Positions 44,266 to 51,159 of a stretch of 64,000 bases of DNA are shown here, in pieces (the first letter of the stretch is position 1; every line of letters starts with the position of its first letter). A model generated the notes under the pieces. It searched no databases. It saw nothing but the letters and a program-made list of their open reading frames with translations, and was not told where the DNA came from. The stretch is from JBDHWG01 sp039810085 (lineage in GTDB: Bacteria > Chloroflexota > Anaerolineae > Epilineales > JAHCIE01). The position numbers were made by a program, and so were the translations under genes. The stretch spans positions 95,606 through 159,605 of the forward strand of contig JBDHWG010000014.1 of the NCBI GenBank assembly GCA_039810085.1, written 5' to 3'.

Positions 44266-45642
44266 ATGGTTGTCGGTGACTTAGCGACGGCGGTGGATGT
44301 GGTGGTGCTGGGCGCGGGGCCGGGCGGCTACGTGGCGGCGATTCGCCTGGGCCAGCTGGGCCGCAAGGTCGCCATCATCGACCCCGGCCCGCCCGGCGGA
44401 ACGTGCCTGAACGAAGGCTGCATCCCCTCCAAGGCGCTACTGTCGGCCGCCGACAACTTCTGGCGCGCCCGCTCCCTGGGCGAGATGGGCGTGTGCGTGG
44501 ACGGCGTCCGCATCGACTTCGGGCGCATGCAGGCGTGGAAGGGCGGCATCGTCGAGCGGCTGTCCAAGGGCGTGCGCCAGCTGCTCGAAGGCTACGGCGT
44601 GCAGATCGTCCACGGCCTAGGCTGGTTCCTGGCTGAGAAAGAGGTGCGCGTCGAGGGCGAGAACGGCTCGCTGCGCTACTCTTTCGACAACTGCATCATC
44701 GCCGTCGGCGCGTCGCCCGCCCCTTTGCCCGGCCTTGACTTTGACGGCGAGCGCATCCTCACCCCCGCCCAGGCGCTCCAGCTCCCCGACCTGCCCGCCC
44801 GTCTGACGGTCGTCGGCGCGGACTACGTCGCCGCCGAGATCGCGACCATCTTCGGCAAGCTCGGCGTGCCGGTGCGGCTGCTCATCCCGGCCGGCCGCAA
44901 GCTCCTGGACGACTTCGACCCGACGGCGGGACGCATGGTGCAGGCTGGGCTAAAGAAGATCGGCGTCACCATCGAGATGAACGTGGCGGACCCGGAGGCC
45001 AAGCTCAACGGCGACCACCCCGTCGTCGTGTCGATGGGCGTTGCGCCGCGCACGCAAGACCTGCACCTGCACACCGTCCACGTCGAGACCGACGACAGCG
45101 GCTTCCTGCCGGTGGACGACCGGCTGCGCACCAACAACCCCCTCATCTACGCCGTCGGCGACGTCACCGGCGGCGTGCCCCTGGCGACCGTCGCCATCAA
45201 GCAGGGCAAGGTCGCCGCCGAGAGCATTGCCGGGCTGCCCGCGCAGTACGCGCCCCAGGCGGTGCCGAAGGTCGTGTGGTCCGAGCCGGCCGTGGCCGCT
45301 GTGGGCATGACCGCCGCCGAGGCCGAGGCGGCCGGCTACTCTGTGGTGACCGGGCGCTTCCCCCTGGCGGCGAGCGGTCGGGCGCTGACCCTCGCGGCGC
45401 CGGACGGCGCGGCGCTGACCGTCGCCGAGAAGGACACCGGCGTCCTGCTTGGCGCGACCATCATCGGGGCGCGGGCGGGGGAGTTGGTGGGGGAGGTGGC
45501 GCTGGCGATGGAGATGGGCGCGACGCTCACTGACCTGGCCGAGACGCTGCACCCGCACCCCGGCCTGCCGGAGACCGTCCAGGAATCGGCCGAGGCCGCC
45601 CTTGGCGCCGCCGTCCACCTACTGAAGCCCACCGGCGCGTGA
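44266..45642 (+). CDS. lpdA: Dihydrolipoyl dehydrogenase (E3)
   Basis: 458 aa, GGAGG at 4 nt. FAD-binding VVVLGAGPGGYVAAI at ~12-26. The redox disulfide GGTCLNEGCIPSK has Cys47 and Cys52. An NAD-binding domain precedes TNNPLIYAVGDVTGG, the second FAD contact. The C-terminal HPHPGLPE holds the catalytic His-Glu. It reoxidises dihydrolipoate with NAD and closes the operon. Confidence 0.93.
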   Translation: MVVGDLATAVDVVVLGAGPGGYVAAIRLGQLGRKVAIIDPGPPGGTCLNEGCIPSKALLSAADNFWRARSLGEMGVCVDGVRIDFGRMQAWKGGIVERLSKGVRQLLEGYGVQIVHGLGWFLAEKEVRVEGENGSLRYSFDNCIIAVGASPAPLPGLDFDGERILTPAQALQLPDLPARLTVVGADYVAAEIATIFGKLGVPVRLLIPAGRKLLDDFDPTAGRMVQAGLKKIGVTIEMNVADPEAKLNGDHPVVVSMGVAPRTQDLHLHTVHVETDDSGFLPVDDRLRTNNPLIYAVGDVTGGVPLATVAIKQGKVAAESIAGLPAQYAPQAVPKVVWSEPAVAAVGMTAAEAEAAGYSVVTGRFPLAASGRALTLAAPDGAALTVAEKDTGVLLGATIIGARAGELVGEVALAMEMGATLTDLAETLHPHPGLPETVQESAEAALGAAVHLLKPTGA

Positions 45643-45712
45643 CACCCACGGAATGAGGGGGATGCGCCGTCACCCCCGTTCATCCGTGCCATCATCCGTA
45701 TCGCCGCCATAC

Positions 45713-45946
45713 TTACGTAGCTTCAGCTTCGAGCAGTTGGAGCATTCGGGCCTGAATAGACTCCAGAACGGCGTCACGCAGAAAAGCACTGGCCGCCAGG
45801 ATTTCCACGCCAATCAGTTCATCCTTATCGTTCAACTCGACGGTAATGTTCGGGCTGAGTTCTATGCTGCGGTGCTCCGGCTCGTCCGTGATGACCAGAT
45901 GCAGCACATCCTCCTGCTCGAAGTATCGAATGCGTGCCTTATTCAT
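45713..45946 (-). CDS. DUF2283 family protein
   Basis: 77 aa. MNKARIRYFEQEDVLHLVIT followed by ITVELNDKDELIGVEILAAS is the DUF2283 pattern (two beta-hairpins and a helix). Function is unknown; such genes often lie near toxin-antitoxin modules, as here. No partner ORF directly abuts it. Confidence 0.75.
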   Translation of the reverse strand: MNKARIRYFEQEDVLHLVITDEPEHRSIELSPNITVELNDKDELIGVEILAASAFLRDAVLESIQARMLQLLEAEAT

Positions 45947-45948
45947 TC

Positions 45949-46274
45949 GTAAATCTTCCTGTTCTAACCCGAAATCGAATCTGCTGGCGTGTCGTCATTA
46001 TAGCGTAGGGACAGATCCGACGCCGTTATGATTGGACGGTGTACCGCTATACTCTACACCTCGGATCAGTTCAAGCCGCCTAACAGCATACCAAACTCCC
46101 AATCTACCGCCAAGTCCTCCCCCTGGCCCCACAAGCAAGACCCCGTAGCGCCGATGCTACGAGCTTCGTGTTTCTCTTATCCTGAAACTGTTCTTGACCC
46201 CTCATGAGAAATCTCTACACCACAGCAATGCACGATTGTTGCAAAACCTCAACCCAAATAGTCTTCACTAGACC
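45949..46274. other. Gene-free stretch
   Basis: No credible coding frame. One CGTAGC/GCTACG hairpin occurs near 46145-46162. Nothing else was identified before the small-RNA promoter. Confidence 0.5.
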
Positions 46275-46303
46275 TAGACAGGACCGTATGGGTATGATAG
46301 AAT
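46275..46303 (+). promoter_or_regulatory. Sigma70-type promoter of a candidate small RNA
   Basis: TAGACA, 17-nt spacer, TAGAAT on the plus strand. A terminator follows about 95 nt after the predicted start, with no ORF between. Confidence 0.55.
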
Positions 46304-46309
46304 CGGTTT

Positions 46310-46428
46310 ATCTATATAGGCGGACGTAACGACACTACCGCTCTTTCTGTGGTTGAAGAGGGCGCGCTACCATAGGAACGCCTCGTTGTGACCAATACCC
46401 GGTTGCTAAGCAGCAACCGGGTTCTTAT
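46310..46428 (+). ncRNA. Candidate small non-coding RNA, ~119 nt
   Basis: Bounded by the promoter at 46275-46303 and an intrinsic terminator at 46397-46427. The inner AGGCG / CGCCT arms and CGCTCTT / AAGAGGGCG arms can pair into a rod-like fold. It does not carry the GGAAGGAAGC core of SRP RNA or tRNA-like features, so I cannot name a family. No open frame with a ribosome site lies inside. Confidence 0.5.
46397..46427 (+). terminator. Intrinsic terminator of the candidate small RNA
   Basis: ACCCGGTTGCT / AGCAACCGGGT, 11-bp perfect stem, 4-nt loop, followed by TCTTATTT. Confidence 0.8.
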
Positions 46429-46530
46429 TTGTCACTATGTCCCCTGGTTCTCATTACACTGTTGCATCGAAGGCAACGGCTGTGGGCGAATCACGTAAAC
46501 GCCGAGACAGGTGAGGGAGAGGGGCGGCAG

Positions 46531-46960
46531 TTAACCACCTATGGTTTGACGAAGATAGGGTTGCTCTGTCATGAGGCTCGGAACCACAGCGTAGTGCTTG
46601 ACGTTGAAGGTGCACAGCGTCGCAGACTGACCGACCGCACACGCGGCGATCAGCGCGTCAAGCAAGCCCAAGCGATGGGAGAGGTGGTACGTCGTGAAGT
46701 CAGACAGGGCATGCGCGCAATCGGCCTCAGTCGGCCAGACCACTGATAAGGGCGCTACCAACTTGAGCACCTGCCGCACCTGTCGTGCGTTCTGCGCGTC
46801 CTGAGTCAATTCCATCACCACAAAAACCTGGTATTGCTGGCATCTCGCTCAACGTTGCAAACCACACGACTGCCGGCGCATATCCGCGCTGAATGTCAAT
46901 GAGCACGTCTGTATCAAGTACGTACACGCGGCTATTCTCCGGTTCGGCGCTCGGCTTCAC
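46531..46960 (-). pseudogene. PIN-domain toxin (VapC-like), frameshifted
   Basis: The N-terminal half reads VYVLDTDVLIDIQRGYAPAV (Asp of the PIN site) in one frame up to about 46830. The C-terminal half continues in another frame as VVMELTQDAQ ... LSHRLGLLDALIAACAVG ... TFNVKHYAV, holding the remaining acidic residues. The switch coincides with a five-A run (46822-46826); removing one base restores a continuous ~142-residue protein. It is either a disabled toxin or a base-calling error. The first 29 nt overlap the antitoxin gene. Confidence 0.75.
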
Positions 46961-47204
46961 TACGTATCATGCGCGCAAGCTCAGGACTATCGACACTTGT
47001 GACGCGCGTCCCGATCAGCCCCTCGCTCTGCCAATAGTGAACTAGCTCTGCGCCGGTCCTCGGCATTGCGACACCCGATTCTCTGCGCGGCCTTTCCGTA
47101 GAGAGCAAGCGCAGGACATACTCAGGCAGCGACAGGCCTAGGCGCGCGGCCTCCTCCGATAGTTCATCTTCGAGTTGCTGCGGCAGATCCAATGTGAGTT
47201 GCAT
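46932..47204 (-). CDS. VapB-like antitoxin
   Basis: 90 aa, GGAGA 6 nt before ATG. The N-terminus MQLTLDLPQQLEDELSEEAA is a ribbon-helix-helix-like DNA-binding strand and helix (GLSLPEYVLRLL). A flexible charged C-terminus would wrap the toxin. It overlaps the broken PIN toxin by 29 nt, the usual antitoxin-first order. Confidence 0.75.
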   Translation of the reverse strand: MQLTLDLPQQLEDELSEEAARLGLSLPEYVLRLLSTERPRRESGVAMPRTGAELVHYWQSEGLIGTRVTSVDSPELARMIRSEAERRTGE

Positions 47205-47252
47205 CGTCTATCTCCATGCCAACAATTCTTCACTCATTATACATCAATCGCT

Positions 47253-48053
47253 TCATGCCGTCCCCAGCATCTGTGTCACCTTGTCGCACTTTCTTAGGCG
47301 GGCAAGGGCGCGGCTCTTCAGCACCCACACGTTCGCGGGCGTGGTGTGTAGGGCGCGGGCGACGGCTGTCACGCTCTCCCCGTCGAGGAACAGGCGCAGG
47401 ATCGTCTCGGCCTGGGCGGCGCTGCGCAGGCAGTCGCGGATGGCCCGGCGCAAGGGGCCGTCCTGGGCCGCCGTCTCGGCCTCGGCGCAAGCCTCGTCGG
47501 CGCGCGGGTCGGCCGGCGACACGCCCTCCGCCTCGACATCGTCGCGGCGCAGCGCGACCAGGCGCGGTGTCTCGTCGGCGCGGCCGAGTGCGCCCAGCTC
47601 GCGCACCAGCACGACCCGGGCATAGCCCAGGAACGCCCACGGCTCGCGCACGTCGTCCAGCCGCCGCCAGATAATTTCCAGGGCGCGCTGCGCGGCGCTC
47701 TCGGCGGCCTCGGCGTCGCGGGTGCGGGCGCGGGCGACGGCGTGGAGGTAGCGGCCCAGCTCGTCGAAGGCGCGGTCGGCGCGGGGGCCACGGCCTTCGC
47801 GGCAGGCGGCGTAGAGGTGGGGGCAGTAGGCGCGGACGACGGCGCGCTCGGCGCGTCTGCGCAGCGTGTCGCCGGGACGGGGGCGCAGGGCGGCCCCGGA
47901 TGCGCTCGCCTCGGCCACGGTGCGCACCTCGGCAACGAACGCGTCCCAGTCCTCGACCAGCGTCCAGCCCTGGTTAGCAAGGACGCGGCGGGCCGCGGCG
48001 GCGCACTCGTCGGCGAGCGTCATGTTAGCAGTGGACGGCGAGATGAGTTTCAT
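47253..48053 (-). CDS. Sigma-70 family RNA polymerase sigma factor, divergent
   Basis: 266 aa. C-terminal region 4-like HTH is clear (DCLRSAAQAETILRLFLDGE then SVTAVARALHTTPANVWVLK). The middle segment (residues ~95-160, EAAESAAQRALEIIWRRL) resembles sigma region 2. An unusual ~90-residue Arg/Ala-rich N-terminal extension precedes it. Neither candidate start (48053 or 48023) has a good ribosome site. No anti-sigma gene is adjacent. It may act on this region's promoters, but no target is evident. Confidence 0.65.
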   Translation of the reverse strand: MKLISPSTANMTLADECAAAARRVLANQGWTLVEDWDAFVAEVRTVAEASASGAALRPRPGDTLRRRAERAVVRAYCPHLYAACREGRGPRADRAFDELGRYLHAVARARTRDAEAAESAAQRALEIIWRRLDDVREPWAFLGYARVVLVRELGALGRADETPRLVALRRDDVEAEGVSPADPRADEACAEAETAAQDGPLRRAIRDCLRSAAQAETILRLFLDGESVTAVARALHTTPANVWVLKSRALARLRKCDKVTQMLGTA

Positions 48054-48068
48054 CGCAGCGTGGACGCA

Positions 48069-48953
48069 CTAACCCTGGTGGTACTCCGCCGCGCCCTCCG
48101 TCTCGCGGTACGGCGGGATGGCGCTGACGCGGAGCTTGAAGGGCAGGCCGGGGCGGCCGAGGACGCGGCGCACACCCGCCTTGAGGACGCCGGTGACGAG
48201 CTGCGTCGGGCCGAGGACGTGTACCTCCAGCCCGGTCTTGCCGTCGGTGGCCGACGAGGCGAGCCACACGGCGCGCTCGGCCGGCGCCTCCGGCATGTTG
48301 CCCCAGAACTGCACGACCGTCTCCAATGCGCGCACCGTCTTCTCGTAGCCCTGGATGACGGTCACGTTCTCCAGCAGGTCGGTGACGACCATGCCGGGGC
48401 TGAACGCGTACACGCCGACGCCGCTGGCGCGGTACTCCCTCGCCAGGGCCAGGGTGAAGTTGCGTACCCACGCCTTGCTCGACGCGTAGGCGTTCTGGTT
48501 GGGCACCGGCTTATCCGCGCCGCGCCCCAGCAGGTTGATGAGCTTGCCCCGCCCGCGCGGGAGGAAGTACTGCATGGCGACGAGGGAGCCGAAGTAGACA
48601 CCCAGGGTGTTGGTGCGCGTGACCTGGACGAACTGCTCCGGCGCGATGGACATGGTCGGGCCGTAGGGGCCGGCGATGCCGGCGTTGTTGACCCAGATGT
48701 CGTAGTGGCCGAAGGTGTCCAGGGCGTGCTGCCCCAGAGCGCGCACCTGCTCCAGGTCGCCCACGTCGCACGCCATGCCGGTGACCTGCGCGCCGCGCTC
48801 CTCCAGGGCGGCGACGGCGCTATCGATGGCGGCCGACGAGCGCGACGCGAGGACGACGGCGGCCCCGGCCTGCGTGTACGCCTGGGCGATGGCGAGGCCG
48901 AGGCCGCGCGTGCTGCCGGTGATGACGGCGACTTTTCCAGATAACTTGCCCAT
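48069..48953 (-). CDS. Short-chain dehydrogenase/reductase
   Basis: 294 aa from ATG 48953 (AGGAG at 10 nt). The NAD(P) motif TGSTRGLG is at residues ~13-20 and NNAGIAG follows. The catalytic Tyr-Lys is in YASSKAW, preceded by a serine-poor LINLLGRG segment where Ser is usual, so the catalytic Ser is not obvious. Substrate unknown. It ends 16 nt before the sigma factor start and may be co-transcribed with it. Confidence 0.85.
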   Translation of the reverse strand: MGKLSGKVAVITGSTRGLGLAIAQAYTQAGAAVVLASRSSAAIDSAVAALEERGAQVTGMACDVGDLEQVRALGQHALDTFGHYDIWVNNAGIAGPYGPTMSIAPEQFVQVTRTNTLGVYFGSLVAMQYFLPRGRGKLINLLGRGADKPVPNQNAYASSKAWVRNFTLALAREYRASGVGVYAFSPGMVVTDLLENVTVIQGYEKTVRALETVVQFWGNMPEAPAERAVWLASSATDGKTGLEVHVLGPTQLVTGVLKAGVRRVLGRPGLPFKLRVSAIPPYRETEGAAEYHQG

Positions 48954-49044
48954 GAACAAACATCTCCTGCGTCGAAGCTATTGGGCGCGATACGACGCGC
49001 TTGCCCCTTGAGTATAGCATGGACGCAGGAGCGCGTCTAAACGG

Positions 49045-49482
49045 CTACGCGGCGTCGGCGACCAGGCCCAGCTCGCGGAAGACGCCCAGGAGATTCTGTG
49101 TGATGTGATACGCGACGATCTGGCCCTCGGCGAGGCGGAAGACCGTCACGCCCCGCCACGCAACCCGCCTACCCGTCGGCGGGAGCGGCGGTTGCTGGCG
49201 TCGGTCGAGGTCGCCGGTGTTGACGCCTGTCGCCGTCCAGACCGCCGCAACGAGGTCGCCCTCGGCGATCAGTTCGTCCAGCGTGTAGCGCAGGTCGGGC
49301 AAGCGGCGGAGATTGAGGGCGACGAACTCCTTGACCCCCTGCGGACCGGGCGGTACATCGGGCGGGGCATCGGTGTCGCGGAAATGCGGGGCGAACAGCT
49401 CATCGGCGGCGGCCAGCCGGCCCTGGTTCCAGACTTCGTCGTAGAAGCGGCGGACGATTTCCTTATTGCGCTCGATGGACAT
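49045..49482 (-). CDS. SnoaL-like ester cyclase family protein
   Basis: 145 aa with AAAGGAGG 5 nt before the ATG. NKEIVRRFYDEVWNQGRLAA and GPQGVKEFVALNLRRLPDLR are typical SnoaL-like (NTF2-fold) signatures; RVAWRGVTVFRLAEGQIVAY completes the sheet. Members include polyketide cyclases and many small-molecule isomerases or hydrolases. The substrate is unknown. Confidence 0.82.
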   Translation of the reverse strand: MSIERNKEIVRRFYDEVWNQGRLAAADELFAPHFRDTDAPPDVPPGPQGVKEFVALNLRRLPDLRYTLDELIAEGDLVAAVWTATGVNTGDLDRRQQPPLPPTGRRVAWRGVTVFRLAEGQIVAYHITQNLLGVFRELGLVADAA

Positions 49483-49803
49483 GAATCCTCCTTTAGAGTA
49501 ACGTCTTGCGGACAGGTCTCCCGATTATAAGGGAAAGGCGTCGCCGAGGGGACAGGTGGACGAATGATTGAGCGTCGGCCAAGTGAATGAGTGGGACAGA
49601 CCGGAGTGGCTTTCGTGACAAAACGACCTGAAGGACTTTAAGAATCCCACTTGGATGCATGCAGTTGTGCTGCAATGCGTTAGAATTGGGATGTCCGCTG
49701 CCTTGCCTGCTGAGGTCGTCCCTACTTAGGGGATAGGGCAGGACGCCTTCTCCACCCTTATCGTTCACCTTGCGAAATAAGGCTCCGTGGACAAAATGAG
49801 GCG
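49483..49803. other. Gene-free stretch ahead of the structured RNA
   Basis: A 128-codon minus-strand frame here (49493-49879) has no ribosome site, low-complexity composition and overlaps the RNA promoter, so it is not called. Nothing else recognised. Confidence 0.5.
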
Positions 49804-49832
49804 TTGACAGACCTGTAAAGGTGTGGTTTAAT
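49804..49832 (+). promoter_or_regulatory. Strong sigma70 promoter of the structured RNA
   Basis: TTGACA (49804-49809), 17-nt spacer, TTTAAT (49827-49832). The predicted start G49839 coincides with the first base of the RNA's closing helix. Confidence 0.75.
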
Positions 49833-49838
49833 ATAATT

Positions 49839-50277
49839 GAAGCTCTTGGTAGCGAAAGATAGATAAGTCTCTCGATCAACTTTATCCTCGCACAGCGTAC
49901 CCAGAGAAAGTTACGCTGGATGCCCTCCGTAAAGTTAGAGGTACGGAGAGAGTGCGAACGGTAGTTATATAATTACTGGGTCGCATACCGGATAAAGGCT
50001 GAACAGTAACACCTAGTCTGGTATAGTGCTTTCTTCAGAGAAAGGGAAGCGCTATAGACTACTCGGATCGGCCATGGCGAACGAGTAGAGTGTGAGCAAC
50101 GGCCCACAACGGACATGCTGCGTCACATACCAGAAACCAGGGTTTGAACACAGAGAAGTCAATCTATCCAGTAATTATCAAGAGCTTCAGCATTTTTCCT
50201 CAGCTTCCTTCCTCTTGACCGTTCATCTCTCGCTCCACGGTACCCGCCCGGCGCCCGTCGGGCGGGTACTCTTTTTC
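49839..50277 (+). ncRNA. Candidate structured non-coding RNA, ~440 nt, no recognised family
   Basis: A 14-bp helix (49838-49851 with 50176-50189, one G-U) encloses a chain of hairpins: CAGCGTA/TACGCTG (49893-49918), CTCCGTA/TACGGAG (49925-49948), GTGCGA/TCGCAT (49952-49986, with inner GTAGTT/AATTAC), TATAGTGCT/AGCGCTATA (50022-50056), CTACTCG/CGAGTAG (50059-50088) and GTGTGA/TCACAT (50090-50128). A terminator ends it at 50276. No ORF with a ribosome site lies inside. The universal RNase P and tmRNA signatures were not found. GC content is visibly lower than in neighbouring genes. Confidence 0.7.
50240..50276 (+). terminator. Intrinsic terminator of the structured RNA
   Basis: GTACCCGCCCG / CGGGCGGGTAC, 11-bp perfect stem with 8-nt loop, followed by TCTTTTT. 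Confidence 0.9.
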
Positions 50278-50324
50278 CCGCGCCTTGTTCATTGCGCGAG
50301 ACTTTAACTACGCACCTACGCCGC

Positions 50325-50507
50325 CAAGAGGTCTACCACGGTGGGGTGCGGTTCTGGTGTTTGCCTACCAGATGTCGCCCGCCGAGGTAGAGCCACGCGG
50401 CAAACACCAGAAGGGGGTGGTACTCCGCCCCTGCGACGGAACACACGGAAATAAGAATCTCTCATCCCCCTTCCGTGTATTCCGTGCCTTCCGTGGTTCC
50501 AATCTTA
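50325..50507. repeat. Family D repeat interrupted by a ~90-bp hairpin element
   Basis: The left part GCCAAGAGGTCTACCACGG matches the sequence left of the 37536 repeat. It is then split by an element whose arms TTCTGGTGTTTGCC (50352-50365) and GGCAAACACCAGAA (50399-50412) are perfect inverted repeats. Family D sequence resumes as GGAACACACGGAA and CTTCCGTGTATTCCGTGCCT. Confidence 0.6.
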
Positions 50508-50732
50508 GCCCGTCGGCTGCAACGTCGCGCCCTTGGCCGCCTTCTTCACGCGCCCGGCCCGGCTCAGGCAGAACATGCCGAGCGCCATGCACACCGCGTG
50601 GAACGCGAAGGCGCCCCACAACGGGCCGAGTCCCTCGCTCCACGTGCCCTGGGAGAAGACCCCTCCCACGACGGCGACGATTCAGATGAGGCCAAAGACG
50701 AGCAACAGGTAGCCGGCAATTCGCCAAAGCAT
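50505..50732 (-). CDS. Candidate selenoprotein: small membrane protein with in-frame UGA at codon 17 (copy A)
   Basis: 75 codons if UGA is read through. ATG 50732 has AGGAG at 6 nt. The first 16 codons encode MLWRIAGYLLLVFGLI; UGA is at 50682-50684; the frame then continues IVAVVGGVFSQGTW ... to TAA at 50505. Two hydrophobic segments (3-26 and ~36-56) suggest an inner-membrane protein with the UGA residue within or at the end of helix 1. A SECIS-like hairpin follows the UGA. It is paralogous to copy B upstream: shared MLW start, A at 6, F at 13, U-I-V at 17-19, V-F at 25-26. If UGA were a true stop, only a 16-residue peptide would result. Downstream Cys48 and Cys55 are present. Confidence 0.7.
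50650..50668 (-). promoter_or_regulatory. SECIS-like hairpin of copy A
   Basis: Begins 14 nt after the UGA: stem UGGGAG / CUCCCA (6 bp), loop GGGUCUU, with 19 nt between UGA and loop. The loop contains GGUCU, the same apical element as in the E. coli fdhF SECIS, at nearly the same distance. Confidence 0.7.
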
Positions 50733-50757
50733 ATCTCTCTCCTTGCCCCTGGCCGCG

Positions 50758-50943
50758 CTACGCGCCAAGGGCCTTGAACACCAGCCACAATGCGCCGACC
50801 GCCGTCGCGCCGTGGAGCAGGTAGCCGAACAGGGCGTTGCGCGCCAGACCGCCGTACTTCCCACGGAACACGTCCGTCATGAGGCCCACAATTCAGGCAA
50901 ACGAGAACAGCCACACCACGAACGCCGCCACCCACCAGAGCAT
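50758..50943 (-). CDS. Candidate selenoprotein: small membrane protein with in-frame UGA at codon 17 (copy B)
   Basis: 61 codons with UGA read through. ATG 50943 has AAGGAGG at 7 nt. It reads MLWWVAAFVVWLFSFA, then UGA (50893-50895), then IVGLMTDVFRGKYGG ... ending WLVFKALGA and TAG at 50758. Two hydrophobic segments flank a short basic loop (RGKYGG). It is the first gene of the pair; copy A begins 25 nt downstream with its own ribosome site. Alignment places both UGAs at codon 17, each followed by Ile-Val. A hairpin compatible with SECIS follows. No Cys residue occurs elsewhere in this copy. Confidence 0.7.
50863..50877 (-). promoter_or_regulatory. SECIS-like hairpin of copy B
   Basis: Stem ACGGA / UCCGU with loop CGUGU, 20 nt after the UGA. 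A lower CUC / GGG helix can form with a 3-nt AUG bulge. The loop has G at position 2 followed by U, as the bacterial SECIS consensus expects, though the stem is short. Confidence 0.55.
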
Positions 50944-50966
50944 GATACGGCCTCCTTCTCACAAGG

Positions 50967-51000
50967 AATGCCCCAGACACCGATAGGGTGCTGGGGCATT
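50967..51000 (-). promoter_or_regulatory. Leader hairpin upstream of the candidate selenoprotein pair
   Basis: AATGCCCCAG / CTGGGGCATT (10 bp) with an inner CACC / GGTG extension, 24 nt before the copy B ATG. No U-run follows on either strand, so it is more likely a 5' leader structure than a terminator. A TATACT box at 51082-51087 (minus) could be the -10 element. Confidence 0.45.
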
Positions 51001-51106
51001 CAGGGTTGGGTATGGAAGGGAATGTTTCTGGACAGAGTATGATTGAATGGTCTCCGCCCAGCCACGTACCTATCACTTTCCAGTATACGCGCATTCACGC
51101 CGGGCA

Positions 51107-51147
51107 AAGTGAAGGAAGCTCCACGCAGCGTGGAGCTTCCTTCACTT
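51107..51147 (-). terminator. Terminator of the S41 peptidase gene
   Basis: A 19-bp perfect stem built on AAGTGAAGGAAGCTCCACG and its complement, with a 3-nt loop, 13 nt past the S41 stop. A short TTT tail follows on the minus strand. Confidence 0.75.
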
Positions 51148-51159
51148 ACGTGTTCGTGT

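Noticed and set aside
49493..49879. 128-codon minus-strand ORF
   Set aside because: No ribosome site, atypical composition, and overlap with the RNA promoter and 5' helix.
49839..50191. RNase P RNA, tmRNA or group I intron as identity of the structured RNA
   Set aside because: The closing helix and size recall RNase P, but the conserved GGAAAGUC and ACAGAA..GGCUUAU blocks are absent. No tRNA-like acceptor/T-loop for tmRNA. An AGACTA string resembles a group I R element, but the matching S element is not in the required order.
50564..51094. 176-codon minus-strand open frame over the candidate selenoprotein genes
   Set aside because: It is in a different frame, has no ribosome site, crosses the leader hairpin and both genes, and is Arg/Ser-rich like other shadow frames. 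The two short frames with UGA have consensus ribosome sites and membrane-protein character.
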